Positions 33,656 through 42,409 of a DNA stretch of 64,000 bases are shown here, piece after piece. The notes under the pieces are model-generated. The model did no database searches. It had not been told where the DNA came from and worked only from the letters and a program-made list of their open reading frames with translations. Numbering within the stretch: position 1 is the first letter of the stretch; each line of letters opens with the position of its first letter. A program made the position numbers and the translations under genes. This DNA comes from Fen-1273 sp963837815 (GTDB taxonomy: Bacteria; Bacteroidota; Ignavibacteria; UBA10030; UBA6906): positions 124,001-188,000 of the forward strand of contig CAWIOS010000017.1 of assembly GCA_963837815.1 (NCBI GenBank), read 5' to 3'.

Positions 33656-33671
33656 GCGCAACATGTTGCGC
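33656..33671. promoter_or_regulatory. Perfect 16-base palindrome, candidate operator
   Basis: GCGCAACATGTTGCGC is exactly self-complementary. It lies in the divergent region, 20 bases upstream of the -35 box of the beta-helix gene, and resembles LacI-family operators in its GCGCAA half-site. No regulator gene is adjacent. Confidence 0.5.
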
Positions 33672-33691
33672 CGGACAATTGCACCAATTAT

Positions 33692-33719
33692 TTGCGAATG
33701 TGCCGCGGACGTGTATATT
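33692..33719 (+). promoter_or_regulatory. Promoter of the beta-helix protein gene
   Basis: TTGCGA (33692-33697) and TATATT (33714-33719) are separated by 16 bases. The TTTG at 33691 followed by TATATTCA also fits the Bacteroidota-type promoter. The leader is about 42 bases. Confidence 0.55.
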
Positions 33720-33767
33720 CAACACAGCTTTTCACTTTCCCGTTCATCACACTTCCTTTCGCATCCC

Positions 33768-36011
33768 ATGAAACGCCTGCTCATTGCGCTCTGCGCATTG
33801 CTGATGCCTTCGACCGGCGCTGCCGGAGATAACGGCGAGTTCTTCGTCTCGCGCGCCGGAAACAACGCGTGGTCGGGGAGGCTCATGGCGCCGAACCTGG
33901 ACAAGACCGATGGACCATTTGCCACGCTCGAGGGAGCGCGCGATGCGTTGAGGCTACTGAGAGGAAAAGGTCACCTTTCCGGCGGTGTGACTGTAAATAT
34001 CCGCGGAGGAACGTACGGTCGGGATGGTACATTTCAGCTTTCGGCGATTGATTCCGGAACCGCCTTCCGACCAATGGTATGGAGAGCTTTCCACGGTGAG
34101 AAAGTCGTCTTGAGCGGCGGGAAGCCGATCGCGGGATTTGTCCCTGTCAGGGATCCGGCAGCGCGCGGTCGGCTCGGTCCCGCAGCAGCCGCGCATGTTC
34201 TGGCGGTGGACCTCAGGTCGCAGGGGATCACGTCATACGGAACGATCATGCAGCGCGGCGGGCCTCCAATGGAACTCTTCGTCAACGGGACCAGGATGAC
34301 AGTGGCGCGGTACCCGAACGACGGGTGGCTCCGGATCGCGGACGTGCCGCAGTCGGGAGACACGATGTACAACAAGGGACTCGAGCGGGAAAAACGATAT
34401 GACGGAGTCCCCGCGGGGAGACACTTCGGGCGGATTGCGTACGGAGAGAACGAACCCTCATGGTGGGCCCGCTCAGAAGACATTTACGTGCACGGATACT
34501 GGACATTTGACTGGAGCGATTCGTACCAGCAGGTTCAAGAGATCGATACTGTGCGGAAAGAGATCACGCTTCGCCCTCCGCACCACTGGTACGGATACAC
34601 GAAGAACCAGAGGTTCTATTTTCTGAACGTCCTCGAAGAGCTTGACTCACCGGGGGAATGGTACATGGACAGGAAACGCGGGCAGCTTTATTTCTGGCCG
34701 GACGGGGAGATTACAGAAGCATTCATCTCGATGCTGGAAGAACCGATCATTAAGATCGATAGCTGCGCGTGGACGAGCATCGATGGGATCACGTTCGCGT
34801 ACGGCAGGCGCGGAGGGGTGAGGATGAGGGGAGGCCACGACATCCTCGTTGCGGCGTGCGAATTCACAAATCTCGGGGGTGATGCCGCGTCGATTGAGGG
34901 GGGGACACACAATGGGATCGTTTCGTGCAGCATACACGACGTCGGGCTCGGAGGGATTCTCCTCAGCGGCGGGGATCGGAAAACGCTCACCCCGGGAGGA
35001 CATTACGCGGAAGACAACGAAATACATAACTACAGCACGTGGATGCGGACGGGGCAGTACGCCGTGGCGATGGAAGGGGTGGGGATGCGTGCCGCGCACA
35101 ACCTGATATACGATTCCCCGTTCGAGGGGATCGCGATCCGGGGGAACGACAACGTCGTCGAATACAACGAGCTCCACCACCTGATGAAGGAGACGGGGGA
35201 CGCGGGGGCGATACACACAGGGCGGGACTGGACATGGCAGGGGAACGTGATCCGGTATAATTACTTCCATGATCTGAAAGGACCCGGGCTCCACGGCGTC
35301 GTGGCGGTGTATCTCGACGACTGGGCGAGCGGATTCACCGTCGCCGGGAATCTCTTTTACAGGGCGGGGAGGGGGACGATGATCGGCGGAGGGAGGGACA
35401 ACGTCGTTATGAACAATATCTATGTCGAATGCAGTCCCTCGTTGCATGTCGACGCCCGGGGGCTCGGGTGGGCATCGTACTATTTCGAGGGGAGCCCGAA
35501 ACTGCTCTATACGGAGATGGACGATATGAAATACGACCAGCCGCCATACAGCACCAGGTATCCGAACCTGCTCCACATGGAAGACTGCACGCCCGCGGTC
35601 CCGAAATACAACAGGATCGAACGGAACATCTCGTACGGGGGGCGCTGGATGGACGTGTACGATTACCTCGCGTTTGATCTCTCCGTCGTCACGATCAGAG
35701 AGAATGTGATCGGCGATCCAGTCCTTCTGCGGAGAAGGAAAGACGGGGAAAAGGGTTGGGACCCGTACTATCTTGACATCGACATGAAGGAGGGATACGT
35801 CGCGCTCCCGAACGGTGATGCCGGAGCGGCGCGGATATTCAAAGGAAACACGATCGTGAGCGGCAATCCGGGCGTCCAGGATCCGGGGAAAGGAGTTTTC
35901 AGCCTTATTGGAAACTCCGCTGCGGCAGGGCTCGGGTTTACACCAGTCGCGCTCTCATCGATCGGGCCGAGAAAGAACAGATTGCATCACCAGGGAAAAC
36001 CCGTGAATTGA
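33768..36011 (+). CDS. Secreted right-handed parallel beta-helix protein, possible GH141-type hydrolase
   Basis: 747 residues with a signal peptide (LLIALCALLMPSTGAAG). The N-terminus FFVSRAGNNAWSGR...DGPFATLEGARDALR is the entry motif of polysaccharide-active beta-helix proteins. Residues of about 380-620 contain PbH1-type coils (NGIVSCSIHDVGLGGILL, NVVEYNELHHLMKETGDAG, NVIRYNYFHDL). The overall plan and length resemble GH141 enzymes (fucosidase/xylanase), but the assignment is by pattern only. It is a single gene with its own promoter and a palindromic candidate operator, so expression may depend on a sugar signal. It does not end in a T9SS sorting domain. Confidence 0.82.
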   Translation: MKRLLIALCALLMPSTGAAGDNGEFFVSRAGNNAWSGRLMAPNLDKTDGPFATLEGARDALRLLRGKGHLSGGVTVNIRGGTYGRDGTFQLSAIDSGTAFRPMVWRAFHGEKVVLSGGKPIAGFVPVRDPAARGRLGPAAAAHVLAVDLRSQGITSYGTIMQRGGPPMELFVNGTRMTVARYPNDGWLRIADVPQSGDTMYNKGLEREKRYDGVPAGRHFGRIAYGENEPSWWARSEDIYVHGYWTFDWSDSYQQVQEIDTVRKEITLRPPHHWYGYTKNQRFYFLNVLEELDSPGEWYMDRKRGQLYFWPDGEITEAFISMLEEPIIKIDSCAWTSIDGITFAYGRRGGVRMRGGHDILVAACEFTNLGGDAASIEGGTHNGIVSCSIHDVGLGGILLSGGDRKTLTPGGHYAEDNEIHNYSTWMRTGQYAVAMEGVGMRAAHNLIYDSPFEGIAIRGNDNVVEYNELHHLMKETGDAGAIHTGRDWTWQGNVIRYNYFHDLKGPGLHGVVAVYLDDWASGFTVAGNLFYRAGRGTMIGGGRDNVVMNNIYVECSPSLHVDARGLGWASYYFEGSPKLLYTEMDDMKYDQPPYSTRYPNLLHMEDCTPAVPKYNRIERNISYGGRWMDVYDYLAFDLSVVTIRENVIGDPVLLRRRKDGEKGWDPYYLDIDMKEGYVALPNGDAGAARIFKGNTIVSGNPGVQDPGKGVFSLIGNSAAAGLGFTPVALSSIGPRKNRLHHQGKPVN

Positions 36012-36088
36012 ACCTCCGGGAACAGAGGCGGAAGGTGCCACTGTTGGCCGCCGTGATAAAAGCATGGTCCGGTTGACCGCTCTGACCC

Positions 36089-36131
36089 AAAAACAAAACG
36101 CCTCCCCCATCCCGGCATGGACGAAGGAGGC
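36089..36131 (-). terminator. Rho-independent terminator of the helicase gene
   Basis: On the minus strand, GCCTCC (36131-36126) pairs with GGAGGC (36105-36100) and is followed by GTTTTGTTTTT (36099-36089). It lies about 65 bases past the helicase stop. The loop is long (20 bases), which weakens the call. Confidence 0.55.
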
Positions 36132-36196
36132 ATGTGAGAAAGAGCTTCTCTTACTTCATTATGACGAACAGCGCCAAGAAGTGATACACAGACACG

Positions 36197-37863
36197 TCAC
36201 CCCGGCCGCCGGCCGCCGGGGCCGCCACGGCGGGGTCCGCGGTTGCGGGGGCGTCCACTGTTCCCACCCGGGCGTCCGCTCCGGCCGGCAGGCCTTCGAT
36301 GCTCACGCACAGGCATCGCAGAGGGGGTCGGGGGGGCGGCAAGGAGCGCGGGCTCGGGGGTGATCGCGCGGAGCGACCTTCCGATGAACGCCTCGATCGC
36401 GGGGATCTCGTACGCCTCGGTCTCCGTCGCGAAACTCACCGACGTGCCCGTCGCTCCCGCACGGCCGGTCCGGCCGATACGGTGGACATAGTCCTGCGGG
36501 TCCATCGGCAGCATGTAATTGACGACGTGGCTGACGCCTTCGATGTGCAGGCCGCGCGCAGCGACATCGGTCGCGACCAGTACTTTAAGCTTCCCTCCCC
36601 GGAACGCTTCCAGCGTTCTGAGGCGCTGCTCCTGCGAGACGTCTCCGGAGAGGAGGCCGCAGCTGATGCCATGAGCCGCCAGCCGGTCTTTGAGGGTCTG
36701 CGTCTCGTCGCGCCTGTTGGCGAAGACCATGACGCGCTCGAGGTTGAACTGTGTTATCACGTTGTAGAGAAGCGTGAACTTCTCGGCGTTCGTCGTGATA
36801 TACACGACCTGGTCGATCGCCGCAAGCGTCATCTCCTGCGGCGGAGTGACGTCGATGTGGACCGCGTCTTTCGTCCATGAGGCCGCGAGACGGTTCACCT
36901 CAGGGGTGAGCGTCGCACTGAAGAACATGGTCTGCCTCTTCCCTTTCGGCATCGTGCTCTCGATGATCCTGCGGACGTCGGGAATGAACCCCATGTCGAG
37001 CATCCGGTCCGCTTCGTCGATCACCAGGATCTCCACCTGGCTCAGGTCGATGTCTCCCTTCCGCTTGTAGTCAAGGAGCCTCCCCGGCGTCGCGGCCACG
37101 ATATCGATGGACCCTTCGGTGAGCATCCTCTTCTGTTTTACGTAGTCCATCCCGCCGAACACCGCCATCGTCTTCGTTCGCGTGTATTTCCCGAGCCCCT
37201 TTGCGTCCTTCTCAATCTGCAGAACAAGTTCGCGCGTCGGCGCGAGTATGAGCGCACGGGGCGTCCCCTTTTTCCTCGGCTCGGCGGCCGGCCTTCTGCT
37301 GAAGTGAGTCAATATCGTGATAAGAAACGCGGCCGTTTTTCCCGTCCCCGTTTGCGCCCGGCCGGTGGCGTCAAGACCCGAAAGCGTCTTGGAGAGTATC
37401 CCCGCCTGTATCGGCGTGCAGTAGTGGAAACCAAGGTCATAAACCGCGTGCATCACCTCGGGAGAGAGATCGAGATCATGAAACCGGAGTTTCCCTTCTT
37501 CCGGGGGAACGGTGAATTCCGAAGGGTCCCACCGGTGCTGGGGCGGGGCTTCAGGAATGGTTGCGGGGCCCGCTCCGGTTCCCGGACGCGGAGCCCGCGG
37601 TGCGCGCGGCGGTCTCGGTGGTCTTGGCGGCCTGACCTGTTGTTCGCGTCCGGGGACAGCGCCGCGGCGCCTGTGGTCGCGCTCACGGGGCTGCTGGCCC
37701 TGCCGCATGGGGGGGAGGATTGTCCCGGACGTGCGGGCGGGGGGTCCCCCAGCCGGGCATTGAGCGATTGGCCCGTCTTTGTCGGTAGCATCGGCGGGAC
37801 GTTCGGGGGCGCGACGATTGACTTCAGCCAGGCCGAGACTTTCTTGAATATTGGTAGTGCCAA
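36197..37863 (-). CDS. DEAD-box RNA helicase (RhlB/RhlE-like), with apparent one-base frameshift near the N-terminus
   Basis: The core is complete: Q-motif region, AQTGTGKT, PTRELVLQ, VATPGRLLD, DEAD in VIDEADRMLDMGF, SAT in FSATL, ARGLHI and HRIGRTGRAG. A basic RGG-like tail follows (GRSGRPGGNSGRPRNRGPRRG). Upstream of the ATG at 37708 the coding frame changes. Codons with high third-position GC lie in a different frame (starting TTG at 37863, reading ALPIFKKVSAWLKSIVAPP). The two frames meet at a run of seven C on the minus strand (37715-37709). One additional C would join them into about 555 residues. Either a sequencing error or a real mutation is possible. The protein would unwind structured RNA in translation or decay. 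Confidence 0.85.
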
Positions 37864-37901
37864 AAGAGAACTCGCTTTCTTGTTTAATTCGTGTATTCGG
37901 T

Positions 37902-39869
37902 TCAGAGAGATTCGAGAACAAGCTCTGCAATGTCTTTGACTGCGGTCGCGCCCGAGGGATCTTTTTCGTTAACTCCGTCGGTGAGCATCGTCAAGCAGAA
38001 CGGGCACCCGGTGCCGATGACGCCGGCTCCCGTGGCAAGTGCTTCTTCCGTCCGTTCGATGTTGACGCGCTTCCCTTCTTTTTCCTCCATCCACATCCGG
38101 CCGCCCCCCGCCCCGCAGCAGAAACTCCTGTCCCGGTTGCGCTCGATTTCGACGCGGGTCCCGAGACTGTCGAGAATTTCACGGGGGGGATCGTACACAT
38201 CGTTGTAGCGGCCCAGGTAACACGGATCATGGAACGTGAGCGTGGCCGACGTGCGCGCGGGCACACCGAGCTTCCCGGACCCGAGGAGCTCCCGTATGAA
38301 CGTCGTGTGATGGACGACGTCATATTCTCCCCCGAACTGGCGGTATTCCTTCCCGAGCGATTGCATGCAGTGGGGGCACGTGACGACGATCGTCTTCACG
38401 CCGTATTTGTTGAGCGTGGCCACGTTCTCCGTGATGAGCGACTGCGCGAGGTATTCGTTCCCCATCCGACGGGCGGCGTCGCCGTTGCACTTTTCCTCGG
38501 CGCCGAGGATGGCAAAGTTCACCCCCGCCTTCTGCATCAGGCGGGCAAACGCCTGCGTGACCTTTTTGTACCGGGCATCGTACGAACCCGCGCAGCCGAC
38601 CCAGAAGAGGATGTCCGCCTTTCCGACGTCCGCCATGCGGGGGATGTTCATTCCTTCTGCCCAGTCCGCGCGGCCGGAATGGCCGAATCCCCAGGGGGTA
38701 TAGTTTCTCTCGAGGTTTGCGAACGTCGTTTTGAGCTCGTCAGGGAATCGCGATTCGTTGAGAACGAGCCCCCGCCTGAGGTCGACGATCGTGTCGACGT
38801 GCTCGATCGTGACGGGACACTCCTGTACGCACGCCATGCAGGTGGTACAGGCCCAGAGCTCCTGCTCTGTTATGAAGTTGTCGAGGAGCTGATGTTCTGA
38901 CGGTTCCGCTCCGGCCGCGGGAGCGGGTGTCGGCATGGCGGCGGCTCTTTCCATCGTCCGCGCCCGAAGATCGACCATGATCTTCCTGGGGTCGAGGATC
39001 TTTCCCGTCGTGTGCGCGGGACAGACGGATGTGCACCGTCCGCATTCCGTGCACGTGTATCCGTTCAGGAGCTGTTTCCACGAAAGGTCCCCGATATCCG
39101 TCGCACCGTATTTGGTGAGGGTCTCGTCGGCGAGGTTGATCGGGGCGAGAGCCCCCTTCGGCGCAAGGGACGAGAAATAGACGTTGGGGATCGACGTGAG
39201 AACGTGGAGGTGCTTGGAGTAGGGAAGGTAGTTGAGGAATCCGAGAACGGCGGCCATGTGCGCCCAGAAGAACGCAAGGAACCAGGCGTGGGCGCTCCCG
39301 GGGGGGATCATGTCCGCGAGCCGGACGGCGATGAACCGGGCGTCGCCCGGCACGCCCGATGCGATGCGCGCCGCGTTCTGCCCGAACATCGTGAGCATGA
39401 CAACAAGGATGAGCGTGAGGATGAATATCGCGTCCCACTTCGCGTGCCCGGTGACGCGCAGCCGTGGCGGGGGGGCGACGAGCCGGCGGGCGATCGAGAC
39501 GACGACGGAGACGACGACAAGCGCACCGACGAGATCAATAAGAACACAGAGGGGGCCGTAGAGCGGGCCGAGGAACGAGAACGAAAACCCGGGGAAGAGT
39601 CCTTCTCCCATCGACTCCAGGACGGCGGAGAGAAGCACGACGAACCCCCAGAATATCAGGAAATGGAGAAGTCCCGCCAGCGGTTCGCGGAGGAGCTTCG
39701 ACTGGCCGAACGCGATCGTGAGGACGCGGCGCAACCTCTGCGGGGCTCCCGAGAACCGGTCTTCCTTTTTACCCAGGCGGAGGCTCGCGACAAGCCGGCG
39801 GACATTCCGGAGAAAGAATGCAAGGGCCGCAACGACAACGAGCGCAAAGAGGAGCACATTGAGTGTCAT
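37902..39869 (-). CDS. Membrane-bound Fe-S oxidoreductase, EMO/HdrD-like (ETF:menaquinone oxidoreductase type)
   Basis: 655 residues. The N-terminal half has about six transmembrane helices with histidines placed as in NarI-type heme b domains (LLHFLIFWGFVVLL, AHAWFLAFFWAHMA). Next come two [4Fe-4S] motifs (CTECGRCTSVCPAH and CTTCMACVQECPV). Two CCG-type cysteine-rich domains follow (GCAGSYDARYKK...CNGDAARR...CPHCMQSLG and HDPCYLGRYND...CCGAGGGRMW). This arrangement is that of membrane proteins passing electrons from electron-transfer flavoprotein to menaquinone. No etfAB genes are in the window. Confidence 0.88.
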   Translation of the reverse strand: MTLNVLLFALVVVAALAFFLRNVRRLVASLRLGKKEDRFSGAPQRLRRVLTIAFGQSKLLREPLAGLLHFLIFWGFVVLLSAVLESMGEGLFPGFSFSFLGPLYGPLCVLIDLVGALVVVSVVVSIARRLVAPPPRLRVTGHAKWDAIFILTLILVVMLTMFGQNAARIASGVPGDARFIAVRLADMIPPGSAHAWFLAFFWAHMAAVLGFLNYLPYSKHLHVLTSIPNVYFSSLAPKGALAPINLADETLTKYGATDIGDLSWKQLLNGYTCTECGRCTSVCPAHTTGKILDPRKIMVDLRARTMERAAAMPTPAPAAGAEPSEHQLLDNFITEQELWACTTCMACVQECPVTIEHVDTIVDLRRGLVLNESRFPDELKTTFANLERNYTPWGFGHSGRADWAEGMNIPRMADVGKADILFWVGCAGSYDARYKKVTQAFARLMQKAGVNFAILGAEEKCNGDAARRMGNEYLAQSLITENVATLNKYGVKTIVVTCPHCMQSLGKEYRQFGGEYDVVHHTTFIRELLGSGKLGVPARTSATLTFHDPCYLGRYNDVYDPPREILDSLGTRVEIERNRDRSFCCGAGGGRMWMEEKEGKRVNIERTEEALATGAGVIGTGCPFCLTMLTDGVNEKDPSGATAVKDIAELVLESL

Positions 39870-39939
39870 AGAGAATTCCTTCAGGGGGGCGCGTTACACG
39901 GAGTGCGTCGAAGGGGAACACCGGAGGCGAAGGCGTACT

Positions 39940-40839
39940 TCAATCGATCAGCAATTCCCCTTCCACGACCGTGACCGCCCGCCCGCCGATCTGGACAGCC
40001 GACACCTGTGTCCCCTGGACGGTGAGACGTATTGTCACCCGCCCCTTGCGCCCGATGACGTCCCCCTGTTCGCCGATGATCGTCGCGATGTTGCCGACCG
40101 GCGTCACCTCTCCCCGTTCGAAGAGGTACGCACCGAGAGGACCGTTTGCGGACCCCGTCACCGGATCTTCGTTGATCCCGACCGTCGGCGCAAAGAACCG
40201 CGAGTGAACATGAGAGCCCTTGTCAACCGTCTCCGTCGTGAACACGCACAGGCCGCTCAGGTTCCGGTTGCTGAGGAATTGCGACATCGCAAAGAAGTTG
40301 GGCTTCATCGAGAAGATCGTGTGGAGGCGCCGGATGGGGACGTACAGGTAATTCGCCACGACGATCGGCATCCGGTTTTCAAATTCCTCCAGCGTGATGT
40401 TGAGAATCCGCATAATGTCGAGCTTGTACTGCCCCGCGCGCGTGAACTCGGGAAGCGTCAGGCCAAACAGGACGTCGGTCTCGTCGCGGGTCTTCGTCAC
40501 ATCCACGGGAAGTATCCCCGACTTTGTCTCGAGCCGGAACGTATAGGATCCGGGGTTCTCCATGCCGTACATGTTGTCTTCCGCAAGAGCGTGAAACCCC
40601 GCCACGGTGGCATGGCCGCAGAGCGGTACCTCCACCGTGGGAGTGAACCAGCGAATGCGCAGGTCGGCGCCCGGTATCGACGGAGGGAGGATGAACGCGG
40701 TTTCGGGAACGGACATCTCACGGGCGATCATCTGCATCTGCCTGTCGGAGAGGCCGTCCGCCTTCAGGACGACTCCCGCCGGGTTGCCGGTGAGCGGAGT
40801 TTCGGTGAAGGCGTCCACCTGTTTTACGCTGATCTTCAT
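39940..40839 (-). CDS. PhzF family isomerase/epimerase-like protein
   Basis: 299 residues with the PhzF two-lobed fold: QVDAFTETPLTGNPAGVVL at the start, catalytic Glu46 in SVPETAFI, LCGHATVAG, and the second-lobe EDPVTGSANGPLG. Family members isomerise small metabolites; the specific substrate is unknown and phenazine synthesis is not implied. The start codon overlaps the preceding stop by four bases. Confidence 0.92.
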   Translation of the reverse strand: MKISVKQVDAFTETPLTGNPAGVVLKADGLSDRQMQMIAREMSVPETAFILPPSIPGADLRIRWFTPTVEVPLCGHATVAGFHALAEDNMYGMENPGSYTFRLETKSGILPVDVTKTRDETDVLFGLTLPEFTRAGQYKLDIMRILNITLEEFENRMPIVVANYLYVPIRRLHTIFSMKPNFFAMSQFLSNRNLSGLCVFTTETVDKGSHVHSRFFAPTVGINEDPVTGSANGPLGAYLFERGEVTPVGNIATIIGEQGDVIGRKGRVTIRLTVQGTQVSAVQIGGRAVTVVEGELLID

Positions 40840-41702
40840 GTACTCTCTCTGTGGATGTTCGCCGCACGCAGCGGAACCGCGGTCAGCGTCTTCCGTTCAC
40901 GGACGAAATACAGGACGCCGCTGTGCACCAGGAACGAGCCGTACGCGGGGACCGGAAGAGCCCCGTCGAGCGTGCAGTGCATCTTCAACGTCTCCGACGC
41001 GCGGTCGACAACGTCCAGCTCACGGATGTACGGAGGTGGTTCACCAAGTCCGGAGCCCTTTGCCCGGTGGTACACGACGACGAGAAACGGCCCGTGTTCT
41101 CGGAATTCAACCGGGCACCCTGTCGCCGCCGGGGCGGAAAGTTTCCGGACGAGCGCGGAAAGAGGAGAGGCATCTTCATCCAAAAGAACCTGCGGGTACG
41201 CTGTGTCTTCAAGTCCGTCCCCCGTCCGGGGAACCTCCCGGGCGGCATCGCTCCCGCGCCCCACTTCCCTAACAAGTGAACCGGTCCGGCAATCGATCTC
41301 GGCAACGACGGGACCGTCGATCGCGTCCTGTGACGTGTAGATCGTGTCGCCGCCCGGGGCGATAAACGTCAGAGTATTATTGATCCAGAGAAGATCACCC
41401 GTGGAGCAATCGACAGCGGTGATCCCCCTCCGTCCCGGCAGGTCAGGCGTCGCAAAACCGTACAGGAAAAGGACGCCCCGGTGAACGGATTCAATCCCGG
41501 TCCACCACTGCTCGCCGAAGTTCTTCCTCTTCCACAACGTGCCAGATTGATCGACACAGAAGAAAGTGGCGGTTCTGGACTCGATATTCCGCTCCTCCCC
41601 GAGGATCAATCCCCCGGCGGCCGGGTGAAGGCGCCAGATGATGCCTTCCGCTTTATAATCCCAAGAAGGCCCCAGCTTCCTTCGTCGAAATATCGGAGTC
41701 AC
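40836..41702 (-). CDS. DUF4905-like protein with PQQ-type beta-propeller repeats
   Basis: 288 residues, no signal peptide. GIIWRLHPAAGGLILGEERN, the WWTGIESVHRGVLFLYGF segment and GITAVDCSTGDLLWINN match what I recall of DUF4905 from Bacteroidota. The repeated D..TG.L.W pattern indicates PQQ-like propeller blades. Function unknown. The start is GTG at 41702. It has its own promoter and overlaps the PhzF-like gene by four bases. Confidence 0.65.
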   Translation of the reverse strand: MTPIFRRRKLGPSWDYKAEGIIWRLHPAAGGLILGEERNIESRTATFFCVDQSGTLWKRKNFGEQWWTGIESVHRGVLFLYGFATPDLPGRRGITAVDCSTGDLLWINNTLTFIAPGGDTIYTSQDAIDGPVVAEIDCRTGSLVREVGRGSDAAREVPRTGDGLEDTAYPQVLLDEDASPLSALVRKLSAPAATGCPVEFREHGPFLVVVYHRAKGSGLGEPPPYIRELDVVDRASETLKMHCTLDGALPVPAYGSFLVHSGVLYFVRERKTLTAVPLRAANIHREST

Positions 41703-41741
41703 GAGAGAACGTTTGGGGAATCGCTAAAATCTTTGAACAAG

Positions 41742-41770
41742 AAGATAACGATCATAGAACGGAACTTCAA
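41742..41770 (-). promoter_or_regulatory. Promoter of the DUF4905/PhzF gene pair
   Basis: On the minus strand, TTGAAG (41770-41765) and TATCTT (41747-41742) are 17 bases apart. The leader is about 33 bases before GTG at 41702. Confidence 0.55.
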
Positions 41771-41781
41771 CCCCCTGTACG

Positions 41782-42378
41782 CTATTTGAAGTAGTCCCTC
41801 AAAATGGGGAGCATTTTCTGGACTGCCTGCCCACGGTGGCTGATGCTGTTCTTGACCGAAAGGTCCATCTCCGCCAGGGTCATGTCGAACCCTTCCGGAA
41901 GGAATACCGGGTCGTAGCCAAACCCCCCCGTTCCGCGTCGTTTTTCCAGTATAGTCCCCCGGCACAACCCCTCCACGGTGCGCGGTTCGATTCCCGGCCC
42001 AACAAACGCCACGACACACCTGAACCGGGCTCCACGGCGCCGGGGGGGGAAGTGCTTCATTTCGGCTAGCAGTTTTGCGACGTTCCCCGCATATGTTGCG
42101 TGTTCTCCCGAGTAGCGCGAGGAATAGACCCCGGGGTCCCCGTACAGCGAATGGACCTCCAGCCCGGTGTCGTCGCCGAGAGAAGGGAGCCCCGTGGCCC
42201 GGTGCACGGCGGTCGCCTTGAGGAGAGCGTTCCCCTCGAGCGTGTCGGCGTCTTCGACGATGGGCCCGATCTGCGGAAATGCATCCAGTGTACGCACGCC
42301 GACGCCGATATCGGAGAGGAGCGCGGTGATCTCACGCGCTTTGTCCATGTTGTGCGTTGCAATCACGAGCTGTTTCAT
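41782..42378 (-). CDS. rdgB: XTP/dITP diphosphatase (RdgB/HAM1 family)
   Basis: House-cleaning pyrophosphatase that removes non-canonical purine triphosphates. 198 residues with the family start LVIATHNMDKAREI, the central SLGDDTGLEVHSLYGDPGVYSSRYSGE and the C-terminal GFGYDPVFLPEGFDMTLAEM, SHRGQA. The ATG at 42378 begins exactly at the conserved strand; a longer frame adds only unrelated residues. Follows the amidohydrolase by 31 bases. Confidence 0.95.
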   Translation of the reverse strand: MKQLVIATHNMDKAREITALLSDIGVGVRTLDAFPQIGPIVEDADTLEGNALLKATAVHRATGLPSLGDDTGLEVHSLYGDPGVYSSRYSGEHATYAGNVAKLLAEMKHFPPRRRGARFRCVVAFVGPGIEPRTVEGLCRGTILEKRRGTGGFGYDPVFLPEGFDMTLAEMDLSVKNSISHRGQAVQKMLPILRDYFK

Positions 42379-42409
42379 GCGGGGGGCTTTCCGGTACGTG
42401 AGGGGAGTG

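Noticed and set aside
37864..37930. Helicase start at TTG 37930, giving 577 residues
   Set aside because: This stretch overlaps the end of the Fe-S gene, and the following 150 bases have coding bias in a different frame, so the extension is not real.
39718..41340. Open frame of 540 codons on the plus strand
   Set aside because: Runs antisense through three genes (Fe-S protein, PhzF, DUF4905-like); no domain.
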